The notes beneath the pieces were generated by a model. The model saw nothing but the letters and a program-made list of their open reading frames with translations, was not told the DNA's origin and ran no database searches. DNA of 64,000 nucleotides from Atherix ibis (Eukaryota > Arthropoda > Insecta > Diptera > Athericidae): positions 71,721,622 through 71,785,621 of the forward strand of contig OY282606.1 of assembly GCA_958298945.1 (NCBI GenBank), in the 5' to 3' direction. Position 1 is the stretch's first letter. The number at the start of each line of letters is the position of its first letter. This document shows positions 34,744 through 47,249 of this stretch, piece after piece. The translations under genes were made by a program, and so were the position numbers.

Positions 34744-36381
34744 TGTTAATAGGTTCCTAGGTTTCTGAGAAGCAATTGCTACTTGTTAGTTGAGAGTTTA
34801 TTCAAAAATAGAGTCCATAATATAATAATTTGTATACTAAGACGTCATCATCTACAGTTTCTCCATTGATATCTTAACTTGCGTGCGTGTCAGTATTCAT
34901 AATTGAGCACCTCTAAATCGGTCATTAACAATACTTTTTTTTAGTCGAATACACATTGTTCATATTCAGTTCCTACAAATTACCTGGACAGTTTACTAGT
35001 AGTTTGTAAGATTTTATAGCAAAATAATTTGTTCCGATTATCATCACACAGTATGATTATGAGAATATTTTATGTTTTCGATCATGATAATCGGTAGTCT
35101 ATGAAATGAATGGACTTCAGAAGGAGTTAATTATAAATTGAATAGAATTTGAATATTCTACAAAAAGCTTAATCCATTGATTATTTGTCTTGGTAAAAAT
35201 GCTAATAATTTAGTTAAAATTTAATTAATCTCAAATATTGTTATTAAAATAGAAGGAAAACTTGTTCTTCAAAACATAATTGAGTAGGTTTTCATTAAGA
35301 AATTCTCTATAATATTTTTTAGCAGTGAATATGAATAAACTAATATTGAATTAAATTTAATAACAGAAATAATTATATACTATTGTAATTAATCATAATA
35401 ATTTTTATTAAAAATTATATAAAAAAAAATTAATTTTTAAATTTAAAATCTATTTTGTAAAAATTAATGTTTTTTATAAATTTTTAAGCATACACGTAAA
35501 TAGAGTTATTTAGAATAAAATTATATAAAAAGTAGTAAACAGAGTTTTTTTTAGCTCAGGTGAATACACGTATATAATATGATATAGTGAACAAATAATT
35601 TTCCAAAGTGTCTTTAACTAATTCTGGATTTTTATGGCGATGTATTCAAGACTATCCGTACTGAGACTATCAATCATCATCAGGATTGCATCAATCAATA
35701 ACATATAAATATTTTAAGCCGACAAAATATAAAAATAGAATTATGGAATCCCAGAGCTACCTCTGTTTGAGTGTCGTTCTTCGTATATTCCTTCGTCATT
35801 CTGAGTAGCGAGTGATGAAGAAACCATATATCCGAAACCCTATCTAAACCTAAAAGTTGTTTTAAAGAAACGAAATCTTACAGGTGGCCACTTCTACGCT
35901 CGTCGACCAATCTGTTTTCCAGTTTTTTTTTGAACTGACATTTACGTTCCTCGGAACCATGATAATAGTAGAACTTGGGGAGTTCCAAAACATATTGCTG
36001 GTCTTTGGGGTCCACGATCCCTGATGTGACTTCTGGTCTGAAATCAACATTGTGAGATTTGACTGATCCTGCAAGGAATCGTTTGGATGACACCTCGAAG
36101 ATTCGTGATTTTATTGGCAGCATCATTTTGGTTGACGTCTGCTTATGTGATGGTACTTACATTCTCCAGAGACTAAATCATCGCAACAATATAATTAGCC
36201 AATTAAGCTAGCTTTGAAAGGCTGGGTAGCTCATTAACAGCAAGCTTGCCTTAGACGTTCACCGGTAACTACCCCATCAACAAACATCGGCGAAAACTTT
36301 CACTACGCTAGCTTACGTCAAGGTTTCTAACATGCTGTAGAAAGGACTGTCAGTTTTACATCTTCGGGAAGCTACCCAAGA
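34744..36381. other. Downstream of OBP; no gene recognised
   Basis: AT-rich. The first clear AATAAA after the OBP stop on the plus strand is at 35334-35339, about 590 bp downstream; whether it is used is unknown. Minus-strand frames at 35862-36126 are open for about 80 codons but match nothing I recognise. Confidence 0.4.
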
Positions 36382-36434
36382 AGGAGTATATGAAACGATT
36401 CGCGGAGTCTGCTGGAATCGCTTCATATACTCCT
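36382..36434. repeat. 20-bp inverted duplication, 13-bp spacer
   Basis: aggagtatatgaaacgattc (36382-36401) and its reverse complement with one mismatch (36415-36434) flank gcggagtctgctg. Confidence 0.88.
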
Positions 36435-36826
36435 ATACGTCCTTTGCATGTGTCCACTGTAGGTGGATAGTTTTGAATTAAAAATCCAACCAGGTGGTCA
36501 AAATAAAATACCTCATTGAAATTTCCCTTAAAAAGAGAGTTGCAAGATTCATCGTCAAAATCACTCCGACCTCCAAAAGTTTATGTGGTAGTTATTTGTC
36601 GATCATCATATTGTTTTTCGACCATGTAAGCGGCTCGTATTTTTTACTAAAGAAATTCAAAATATGAGTACCCATAATTTAAATGCCAAAAAAAGCACCT
36701 TGATCTGATGTAATAACTGACCAGATCATGAAAGAACTCCCAGAAGTGGGCTACATAAAGCTTCAGCTCATTGATAATGTTTGCTTCAAGTTAAAATATG
36801 TACCCAAACTTTGTAAAATCCTTGTA

Positions 36827-38104
36827 CGAGGGTCGTTCAATAAGTCCTTAGAAAATCCGAGAAATTGCGCTCGTAGTGTCGGTAAAGATGTAAGTAGCAT
36901 TATCGACAGGAAAGCTGTCAAAATTTCAGCTCGATCCATAGCGTAGGTCAATTTCTATCGTCGATTAAAGTTAACGACATTTTGCATAACAATGGAAAAA
37001 AGCGAGTTTAGGGCTGTCAACAAACATCTCCATTTGAAAGGCTTAAGCCCGAAAGAAATCAAAGCCGATTTGGATGCAGTTCATGGCACATCTGCACCTG
37101 TGTTTGCGACGGTTTACAATTGGGTGAATGAATTTAAACGTGGCCGTTCATCCACAAAAGATGAACATCGTTCAGGACGCCCAGTTGAGGTGTCTACTCC
37201 TGAAATCATCGACAAAATCCACGATCTGATTGTGAACGATCGGCGAATTAAAGTGCGAGAATTAGTTGAGGCCACGGGCATATCACAAGATACAGTCGCT
37301 TCAATTTTGCATGAAAAATTGTCTGTGAAAAAAATTTCCGCAAGATGGGTGCCGCGTTTGCTCTCTGAGGAGAATAAGCGCAATCGTGCAGTGGACTCTG
37401 AGGCTATGTGTCACTCTTTCATCGCAATCCTGCCGAATTCCTTCGTCGATATGTCACTTTGGGCGAAACCTGGATACACTACTACACTCCAGAAATGAAG
37501 AGACAGTCATCACAGTCGATTTTCAAGGGTGAACGGGCTCCGAAGAAGGCAAAAACTGTGTCATCGGCCGGCAAGGTGATGGCCACGGTCTTTTGGGATT
37601 CGAAGGGCATCATTTTTATCGACTACTTGGAAAAAGGAAAAACAATAACAGGAGCGTATTACGCATCGTTATTGCAACGGTTGAGCGAGGAAATCAAAGA
37701 GAAACGCCCCCATCTGAAGAAGAAAAAAATCCTCTTGCATCAGGACAATGCGCGTGTGCACACCTGCGCTGTTTCCATGGCCAAAATTGTGGAATTGAGA
37801 ATGGAATTGTTGCAGCATCCCGCTTATTCACCAGATTTGGCCCCGAGTGACTATTTTCTTTTCCCCAATCTGAAGAAATGGCTTGACGGACGACGGTTCA
37901 CTTCCAACGAGGACGTCATTGTTCAAACGGATGAGTATTTTGCAGAACTTCCGAAATCCTTTTTTTTGGACGGGATAAAATTTTTGGAAAAACGGTTGGA
38001 AAAGTGTATAGAGCTAAAAGAAAATTATGTTGAAAAATAAATTTTTTTTTTTAAAAACATTTTTTTTTTTCATCTTTTTCTAAGGACTTATTGAAAAACC
38101 CTCA
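36827..38104 (+). mobile_element. Mariner (irritans-like) inserted in a jockey LINE
   Basis: Left TIR gagggtcgttcaataagtcc and right TIR, reverse-complemented, gagggtttttcaataagtcc. TA lies at the left edge (36825-36826); the right edge lacks TA. Comparison with the LINE paralogue at 50.4 kb shows about 30 bp of host sequence missing next to the right end, which explains the absent TA. Length is 1278 bp with one frameshifted transposase gene. Confidence 0.88.
36992..38040 (+). pseudogene. Mariner transposase, one frameshift and first catalytic Asp lost
   Basis: Two frames (36992-37498 and 37408-38040) join at a probable one-base deletion in gaggctatgtgtcac near 37407. The N-terminal part has the HTH pair and GRPVEVSTPEI; the linker is RWVPRLL. 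The first catalytic motif reads YVTLGETWIHYY, where irritans-group transposases have Asp: the codon is GGC, so Asp is replaced by Gly. The second (LHQDNARVHTC) and third (YSPDLAPSDYFLF) aspartates are present. It is otherwise close to full length (about 345 residues if joined). Two independent lesions make it inactive. Confidence 0.92.
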
Positions 38105-38616
38105 CAGATATAAAATATTACCGACCGATTTTTTTACTATCCACAATGACAAACACTTTTTAAAAGTTGTTCCTGAGAAGGAAGTGCATAGAGATCTTCT
38201 AAAAAAAGGCATCTAAAGAGTTTATCTATAAACTGCATAAAGATCTTCCAAAACAATACTTGGAATTTCTCTCGTCATATATTTCAGCGAAGCAGTTTAA
38301 AGTCAGGTTTGGTCAAACATATTCTGACCTAAAAGACATATCAAGCATATTCTTGAGTACCTCAAGGGAGTTTACTAGGACCCCTCCTGTACTTATTATA
38401 TACAAGAGATATCCCACAAAATGATGAAATATTAATGGATACATTTGCAGATGACACCGTAATAATGGTGGTAGATTCATCTACTTGAAAGAACCTCTAA
38501 AAAACTAGAATGTATTAACTTAGATTAATAACTGGACGGACCCTATGGCACATTAAGCTAAGTGAAGCAACTTCAGCGCACGCTATCTTCATTTACCGAC
38601 AAGTTTATTCTGTATA

Positions 38617-39824
38617 CATAGAATGTGTTTTATATTCCAGGTCGAAGTTTTTTTCTAATAACTTGTAAATAAAATATAATTTTATAATTTATATTTTATT
38701 GATTAATTATATGATCTTTAACAGTATTTATGAAATATAACGTTAGTGAAATGCTCTTTTGCAGATGTAGCGTATAGTCGATAATATTTTTGAAGACTTC
38801 TGGTATTATTTGAACAATTTCGTTTCGAATGTTGTTCTTAAGCATCGAGGTTGTGGTTGGTTTGTAAAATACATGTTCTTTTATATATATCCATATGAAA
38901 AAATCGGGTGGATTCAAATCAGGGGATCATGGGGTCCTGTCGATATCACCACTTTTTAATATTAATTGACCGTGAAAAATTTCTCTCGAAATTCTTGATA
39001 GAACCACATATTTTGTAGACCTAATTGATCCAATTCGGGCAGAAGAAAGTTTTCCAACATGTCCTGATGGCGGTCACCAGTAACTGTTACAGCATTGCTC
39101 CCAGCATCCTCAAACAAATATGGCCCAATGATGCCGCCGGCCCTAATGCTACATCATACAGGTACTCTACGAGGATGTAGTGGTCTTTGGTGTATCAGTT
39201 GAGGGTTTTTAGTGACCTAATAGCGGCTATTTTGTTTATTAACAGATCCAGCTAAGTCGAAGTATGCTTCGTCGCTCATAATGATTTTTTGCCAAAAATG
39301 GTGACCGTCGACTGGAGTGCTCTAGTCATTACACCTCTTTATGGAGCTGTAAAAGCTCAAGCACTCTAGTCTTGCCGCCTGCAGCTGTTGCGTCAATTGA
39401 ATTCTATACATGTAAAATGGCAAATCTTTTTTGAGAATGTGGAGATATTCCCAATTATTGTGCATGGCGTCAATTAGAGGTACGCGGACATTCAGCAACA
39501 CTCTGCCTCACTGCATCAATCGCCTAGTCTTCGCTTTATCTCTCAATATATGCATATTTTCAAAATTATTCACTATACGCTGAATAGTTGACTTGCTTAG
39601 CATATGATTAACACCAAAAAAGTCATGTATTTTGCTTCGTGTATTCACAATTGAGCAATTATTTAAATAAAATATATATTGTTCAACACATTGTTGTGGC
39701 GTTAGATACTCCATAATAAATTATTATCAACCACTATCTATGATTGTCAAATGCCAATGGACAAATGTCATCCAAACCAAAATGGCGGCAAAAAATATCA
39801 ATCTGGATTATAAAAAACACCCTG
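38617..39824 (-). mobile_element. T1-type Tc1/mariner-superfamily element in a jockey LINE
   Basis: The right terminus reads inward cagggtgttttttataatcc and is followed by TA (39825). The left terminus catagaatgtgttttatatt is a worn version preceded by TA (38615). The minus strand begins MEYLTPQQCVEQYIFYLNNC (39714) and retains SDEAYFDLAGSVNK (about 39280-39240), the VPVWC..AGGIIGPYLFEDAG region near 39170-39110, and YKRTCILQTNHNLDA-type C-terminal remains. About 1208 bp. Same family as 9118-10041 and 49103-49880. Confidence 0.82.
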
Positions 39825-40319
39825 TATTACCATTAATGGGCAAATTGTACCATATGCCAATACAACTAAGTATTTAGGTATGATCCTTGATACCAAACTT
39901 GAAAGAGCATATAAAAAAAGAAAGAAGAACTCAACAATAAATATAGAAAATTGTTTTAACTGCTGGGGAGAACCTCTGAGCTTTCAATGCAGAATAAAAT
40001 CCTAATTTACAAGCAAATACTGAAGCTGGTTTGGATGTACGGTATCCAATTATGGGGTTGCAAAAGCAAATCCAACATAGAAATAATACAAAAGTACCAA
40101 AATAAAGACCTACATAAGATAGTAAATTACAAATAAAGATATCCAACGTGATTTGCAAATTAATTTTGTTTGCGATGAAATAAAAAAGAAAGCTGCTAAA
40201 CATGATCAACGATTGTATTCGAACGAAAATCCTGAGGTTAAAACGATTGTTGATGTTATCAACAATGTACGTCATCTAAGAAAGACCAAACCTCATGAAT
40301 TAGTAGATTAGCAACTGCT

Positions 40320-42580
40320 TACATAATTAAGTGTTTATCCCAAACAAGTCTTAGAATTTGCGACAAAATTTAAAGAAACATAAGTCATTAGTCGATTTTA
40401 ACTCAAATTTGTCCTGGCTCATCGCATGGAGGTGTTTTTAGTGGGTTAGAGTCCCACACTATTAAGAGGAGTCCTTTGAATGTTTTTTGAGATTTTCAAC
40501 TACCCTGGAGAAAAAAACACAAAATTACGAACAAGGAGACTATCAGTCAACAAACCTTTTGAGCTGGTATTAGTATAGTATAAAATATTGTAAAAAAAGA
40601 AAGAAATTGAATCGCAGGATAAGTTCCTACGATAAGGCTAAAAATGACTAGCAAAACATTTAAAAAAATTGCTTATTAGACTTAAGACAAGATCCTGCAG
40701 CGGGATCGTTCTTAAGAAAGTCACGCTCAAGAAAGGTGTTTTTAGTGGGTTAAATCCCTACACTACTATGAGTCGTGCTCGTAAGATATGTTGGAGATTT
40801 TCAACTGCCAACACAAAAAAAAATATTATTTTAAGAATGTCTGCCAAAGCAAAATGAATAAATTTATAATTGGCCGTATCTGAAAGTAATGCCTTTTGAT
40901 CTAAGGCATAATCTTTCTGCCACGAAACCTGGTACATGGATTGACAGGCTGAATCGAAAGTATAGCGATTCAGCGACATCTAACGGCATCCGCATCAACT
41001 TAATTGCTAAAGAGTTTCTGAATAAATCCGCCATAGTGATTCCTCCTCTTTAAAAATAGTTTTTCCATTAGTCCAATCAAAAATATACGTTAATATTTTA
41101 CTCGCTTATGTAAATAAAATTATTTTGATGATATAAAAATTCAATAATTTAAATTTAAATAGCTGCACTTTAAATAAAAATCCACTCCAACATTGAAATT
41201 TTATGGAGAAAGTCTTTTGAGTATCACTTGCAGATATATTTTTTCTGCATTCAAAATACGACCATGCACTTAACCAAACAATAATAGTTTTCAACCTTGC
41301 GTTTTAAAATTTATTAGTCATCATTTTGTAGAGGGTCATTGAAGACATTAATTATCTACTGAAAAAAATATAACAAAAACAACATAAGAACAAGAAAAAG
41401 AAGAGAAAAACTCCACCGAATCGAATATTTCACTTCAGTTCCGGTATTAATGAATTCTTTATACTTACTATCCGATTATATTCTTTTCCTCATTGTTCAT
41501 TCAAATTTCTCTTAATATTATATTTGCAATTTATTTGGAATAAATGCCACAGAAGTTCTTTTATTTCAATTCAGGTATTTAGATAGTTATTGTATATTAT
41601 TCGGACAAATTAAAATAATATTAAAAGAGCTAAAAAAAGCGTTAAAATTTTTTTTCTTCCAAATCTTAGTAAATTTCCTACGTAATTAAAGCAAAGATAA
41701 TTTTATTTACTATCTGAAATCGATCATTTTCATTTATAATAGACTATTTATTTATTGAAAAATTCCCAAAAAATTCCTATTTAAAAGAAAAATTTTTGTT
41801 GGAAAAACTTCAAATACCATATTCTCGGTGCATTTTATGTACAAAAATTTTAACTTTAGAAAATTGACCTCTTGTGAAATATTTGTAACCCTGAAAATAA
41901 CAAAACAAAGAGTGCTCTTCAGTTATTTTACTTTTAATTAATTCTTATATTAATCTATAAGTACAGCTTTTCCATAAATTTATGAGAATTTTTATACCAT
42001 TTTAAAGTAAAATTTATCTCCTCTTTGACTATTTATCTATGATGTATACTAAGCACTATTCGTAAAATAAATCTTATGAAATAACTACTCGTAGGTAGAT
42101 GAGCGAAAATGAATATAATAAACAAAACAAAAAGAAGGCTTAAAGTGTTGAACTAAAACTCACTGAGATACACAGATTAATACCAAGACGGAAACTTTAG
42201 CCACAAATTATTATTCGGAAAGTAAAAATTATGATTTAACCTCTCCTCGTAATGCTTCCCTCTCAGAACATTTGAACGGAACAAGATTTACGTCACATGA
42301 TAAGAAAATCTCATTGTTTGTGCTTAAATCCAAAAATATATTTGACGCTTTTCTTGATACTTTAATGCCAACTGAGGATTGTTTTTTTTCTTGTTAAATT
42401 TGGAATTGACTATATACTTATTTATAATTCTCTATAGAAAAAAGTTTTTAAAAAATTATAATATATTGCAGAAATAATAAAATAATTTTTTTTTTGGGCT
42501 TATAATGGAAAATTTTAACATAAAATTTTCAGAATTTAGTAACTTTTTTTTTATAGATTATATTATTATAACTAATTGTG
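40320..42580. other. AT-rich, no gene recognised
   Basis: The segments gtttttagtgggttagagtccc... (40434) and gtttttagtgggttaaatcc... (40738) are two copies of a short block about 304 bp apart, suggesting a partial duplication. Otherwise nothing recognisable. Confidence 0.4.
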
Positions 42581-42589
42581 AGTTTAGCC

Positions 42590-44060
42590 CTTATTAGCAA
42601 AAACAGACAAAGAAAAGGCTAAAGTATTTGCTAAACATTTGGTAAATACTTTTGCTCCACATGATGATATACCATAGAAGACAAATCGCATACTAATAAA
42701 TTTATCGAAGAACTAATGTTTCCAATTCCTATGAGTCTTCCGCCTAAAAATTTTAAGCCCTCGGAAATTAAATCTACTTTTCTGCGCCTTCCCAATAAAA
42801 ACAGCTCCTATTCTGAAGTAAATTTCCCGAAAAGCTTTAGTTTTAATTACATACATTTTTAATAGTATCCTGCTCACAACCTATTTTCCTTTACTCTGGA
42901 AATTTAATGTCAAAATGATTCCTAATTTAAATAAACCCATTAATTCTTCTCCTTCCTATAAACCTATCAGCCTCTTACCAATCCTTGATAAGATTTTTGA
43001 AAAACTTCTATTAAAACGACTCTACCCAGTCCTAGTTAATAAAAAAAGTACCATCGCGTTGTTGATCACACTGCATCCTCTTTTAAAAAGAAAGAGCATT
43101 ACCCAGGAATATTTTTAGATATCTCCCAAGCTTTTGATCGTGTTCATCATGAACTCCTCTGGAAACTCAAGAGCTTTCTTATTTCCACATACTACCTTAT
43201 AATAAATTCATATCTCTCCCAACGTCATATCTAAGTTACAATTAACTCAGAATCGTCGAAAATATATCATATTCTAGCCGGAGTCCTACAAGACAGTATC
43301 CTTGGTCCCATTTTATATAATATTTTTACCCATGATATTCCATCTGATCCTAATACTATCATTGATACTTATGCAAATGATACCCATATAAATCCGGACA
43401 TAGCTTCCAACAATTTACAATTCCATATACATAACCTTCAATCCTGGTTTAAGAGATGGAAAGTGAGGGTAAATGAACAGAAGAGCGTTCACATTACTTT
43501 CACTCTTTGTCAAGGAAAACCTACCCCTTTATAGCTTAATAGGAACATGATTCCACAATATGATAAAGTACGTTATTTGGGACTTTGCCTGGACAAGAGA
43601 TTAACATGGAACCCACATACTAGACTAAAAGGAGTTGAAGCTAACAGACGTTACCTGCAACTTCTTAGACTACTGGACAAACGCTTGAAACAAACAATTA
43701 AAACTAAACTTCTAATCTACAATACAATTATAAAACCTATTTGGACATACACATATGGAATTGAACTGCGGAATTCAACAAAACATTCCAATTCCTATCG
43801 CGTCCAGACCTTACAATCCAAAATCCTCCGTAAAATTATTGATGCCCCCTTTTATGTTCGTAACAACGTAATACATCCTGATCTAAATGTTCCCTTTATT
43901 CAGAACCTGTGCATTGTCCTGTACTGCTCTCGCCGGAAACACTCATCGGAGACTTAAGAGACAATGGCCTAGAGATTTTCTAGACGAATCTAACTTCCAT
44001 TAGTTAGAGAAATGCCGATGGGTGTTTACTCCCACTTCATGATGCACAAGATTGTTAATT
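42590..44060 (+). pseudogene. Jockey-like LINE ORF2 fragment
   Basis: Plus-strand blocks in order: KTDKEKAKVFAKHLVNTFAP (42609), MIPNLNKPINSSPSYKPISL (42915), DISQAFDRVHHELLW (43119), GVLQDSILGPILYNIFTHD (43280; normally GVPQGS), DTYANDTHINPDI (43365; the YADD box has become YAND), LQSWFKRWKVRVNEQKSVHI, YDKVRYLGLCLDKRLTWNPH (43558) and the tail QTLQSKILRKIIDAPFYVRN. Stops and frameshifts separate the blocks. The lost second active-site Asp makes the RT inactive regardless. Confidence 0.85.
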
Positions 44061-45389
44061 AAAATGCTATGTAAATCTGCTTGTGTCAATACAATTATAG
44101 TTGCAGATAAAAAAAAGCCTTCATTAATAAAATAATTAAATTACTGCGATGGTGGCTTTCTCCTAATTTTTGATATCGGGCTTATTTAGGTTCTTGTATA
44201 CGCAACTCCTCCACCAAAAAGATATCTACCCCTTGCGCACCAGCCAACTGGATTTTCAGAAAAGATTTCTTTGGCAGACGCCTCTTTAATTATTCATATT
44301 ATATGTCCCAATCATCGAAGCTTTGCTATAATTATCTTTCGGCTAATACTAGCTTCCCAACAGAGAGTACATAACTCTTTTTTTCTATTTCCTTTTTAAA
44401 AAGGGGGGGACTTTTAACAAATATTTAAATTACATTTGTATTAGTTTTATGATTCGGTTTTTAGCTTTGCTAAATAGTTGATCGGTCGTACGTTTATTTT
44501 CGTGCAGTTTGGTGTGGTACCATGCTTCGTCCAGTAGGAGGGGCAGCCATTATATTAATTTCCGGTTGTTATCTCTGACCAATATGGGTGTTTATCCACG
44601 ATTGGTTTTTTTTCTTCCGAAAGCTGGTATTGATATTTTCGTGTTTCTGATGACTGATGGCTTTTTCTGTTGTTTTTTCCGCCCTTCTTTCTTATAAACA
44701 GGATAACGTAGAATGTAAAGTTATTTTAGGAATTTGCATAGTAGCATTTGAAACTACAGCCGTTTGGATGGTAGTCCACTACGCTAACGACTATTATACT
44801 GAGCCACCTACTGATAGGACAATCAATCTTATAAAGCACATATCCTTACCAAATCGAGCAAGTGCGGCTGCATGACTTCCTACCATCGTCAATAAAGTTG
44901 GCATTATTAAGATTTTGAACCAAAATATTTTTGTCAAACTAAACAACGCTCTTCTAGCAAGAATAATCCTTCGCCAGATTTTCACACCGATTTTATATTA
45001 GGAGTCTTTTAAAGATCCTAAAAAACAACGCATCATCTTGGCGTCCGCTATTATTTGTAAGAAAAGCTGGGAAGATTCTGCCTTAACGGTGGATTCGGCA
45101 GTTGGTAATCTTGTATTAAAGTTAGTAAAATATGGGAATTGGTTCACATCCAGTGCAGGAATGATATAAGCTTAGTGTACATTTTTCAAATTGAGTACTA
45201 GGCATTCGACATTAATCAAAATCAATGAAAATGGATGTGAAATAGCCAGTGGCAGATTTTAATAAAATTTTGAATTATTTAAAAGTATTAAAAACTTAAA
45301 TATATATTGTTATAAGCGATAAAAAACAACAAAAAAACCAAAGGGGTTGTCGCATTATTAATCTTCCTGGAGTGATACTAATTATCGAA
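44061..45389 (+). other. Possible LINE endonuclease remnant
   Basis: Around 44530-44565 the frame reads RRGGAAIILISG, recalling the GGGVAI block of jockey APE endonucleases, and it lies upstream of better preserved LINE sequence. The intervening sequence, including an open frame at 44657-44875, is not recognisable to me. Confidence 0.3.
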
Positions 45390-46640
45390 TAATTTCTCCT
45401 ACAGGCTAACATCTCCGTCTAAGTCATCTGATATACTGGACTACTTAATTTTCACTTCCACCATAGCTGCTAAGACACATATAGATACCCTTACAGATCT
45501 GAATTCCAATTATAGTACCGTCCTACTTACTCTTGACGCAAATCTTGCTTTCAAAAATTCTCCTCTTATAACATATTTAGAAATGAATTGGACGAATTGA
45601 CTAATCTTAGACAAAGTTTAAAAACATTAAACATTACACGAAACCAATTCGAGCACAATGGCAACGCTCCAGAATGCCTAGTCATAAACAGAAACTGAAC
45701 CGACTATAGCGAGAACTAACAACCGAAATTCAAAATGATCAAAGTGAAAGATACGAATAGTATACAAGGAATATTATAGACAATAATATACTATTTGGTG
45801 AGTACTTTTCATCCACAAAAAGGATTAGAAGATAAGCACTCACAGAAAATTTATGCCGAACTCACAATTTCATTTCCTATTAGTCTTTCATCCAAAAATT
45901 AATATCGCATCCGGAATTAAATATTTAATCCATTAACTTTTCAATAAAAAACACCTAGTTATGATTTAATAATAGCTGCTAACCTCAAACAAATCTCCCA
46001 GAAAATTCTCATGTTTATAACCTATACATTTAATAGTATTCTGCGTATTACCTATTTTTTCTTACTTTGGAAATTTCCAATCATTAAAATGATTCCCAAA
46101 TATAAGGAACAAGTAAATTCCCCATTCTTGTATAGAGAATACGAGGTTGGGGAATTTACTAGTTCCTATCAGATTGAAACTAAACTAAACGTCTTTACCT
46201 TATCCTTGAAGATGTCAAAATTATCCTCGACTACTAATTTTGTTTCCGTTCAGAACACTCCACAAATCAAAAATGCTATATTATACTTAATTATATGGTG
46301 TCCTCTCTTGAGCAAAAAAGGTACTGTCCAGGTGTGTGTCTTAATATATCATACGTCCTTAATCGAGCATATACTCTGGAATGCTCTTGAAACTCAAGAG
46401 CTCTCTTCTGTCCAAATACTTCTTTATTTCAAGATCATATCTCTTCCATCGCCATTTTAAAGGAAAAGTTAACACTGATTATTCTGAAATATCCCCTATC
46501 ACAACTGGTGTGCCTCAGGGTAGTTTCTTCGGTCCACTCTTATACAATATTTATATCTTTGACATCCCAGCTAATTTCAAAATTATAGCTGCTATCTAAG
46601 CCGCTATTCTTACATTTCACTCCAATATCCAAATAGCTTC
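45390..46640 (+). pseudogene. Jockey-like LINE: endonuclease C terminus and partial RT
   Basis: Plus strand at 45412-45540 reads SDILDYLIFTSTIAAKTHID then LNSNYSTVLLTLDAN, the C-terminal SDH-type block of jockey endonucleases with the usual DH replaced by NY. Farther on: NELDELTNLRQSLKTLN, MIPKYKEQVNSPFLYRE (46079) and ITTGVPQGSFFGPLLYNIYI (46497-46560). The RT palm after this block is missing or unreadable. A local inverted duplication (46105-46167) disrupts the frame. Confidence 0.75.
46105..46167. repeat. 20-bp inverted duplication, 23-bp spacer, within a LINE
   Basis: aggaacaagtaaattcccca (46105-46124) and its complement with one mismatch (46148-46167). It replaces LINE coding sequence right after MIPKYKEQVNSP, where relatives continue with SSYRPISLLP, so it arose inside the LINE. 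Confidence 0.85.
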
Positions 46641-47249
46641 CAAGAACTTACAATCCCATATCAATAATCTGCTATGTACATAATAAAATTATCTATCATG
46701 ACTTAAATGTTCCATTTGTTCATGACTTTTGTATTTCTCGTTATAAAAAGTTTCATTTCCGATTATCCTACCACTATAATCATCTTGTTAGAAAACTCTC
46801 CTCTGTTCTTTCGTATTAACTATCACATGTTCTTGTCTTATCATTGCAGTGTCTTTGTCATAAAATCTACTTGTTACACTATTTATGTAGTTATAGTTAT
46901 CAAATAAAATTTAAAAAAGTGTCAAATGTTAGTACCAATACAATAAGATTTTAAGTTTTTCTTAGATCTGGTAAAAAGTATTTTTATACTTTATATAAAA
47001 GGGATGCAATATTAAATTTTGTTCTTTTAAGAGATTATGGAAAGCACACTATAAAAGAACTGTATTGGTTAACGACCATAATGTAAGGACAAAATGACTA
47101 AGGGGTGTATATTTTAAGTATGATGATAGAAATGTAAGAAATTTGGAGAATGAAGAGATAAACGTAGAAGAAAAAATGTTATAGAATGGCACAGGAAATT
47201 TGGTATGTGTATAATGAAAGGGAAAATGTTTAGAGATGAAAAAAGCATA

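Larger units (their letters stand above)
36690..40312 (+). pseudogene. Jockey-like LINE interrupted by two DNA transposons
   Basis: Three plus-strand pieces form one RT reading. Piece one (36690-36826): FDLVTGQIMKELPEVGYIKL then LKYVPKLCKILV. Piece two (38105-38616): SRYISAKQFKVRFGQTYSDL, then VPQG with GPLLYLLYTRDIPQNDEI, then DTFADDTVIMVVDSS (intact FADD box). Piece three (39825-40312): TINGQIVPYANTTKYLGMIL, then a C-terminal tail ending KTKPHELVD. A mariner (36827-38104) and a T1-type element (38617-39824) occupy the two gaps. A partial paralogue lies at 49900-50553 on the minus strand. Stops and frameshifts are present. Confidence 0.85.

Noticed and set aside
46011..46460. 149-codon plus-strand ORF
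   Set aside because: Consists of out-of-frame LINE sequence plus an inverted duplication; no domain of its own.
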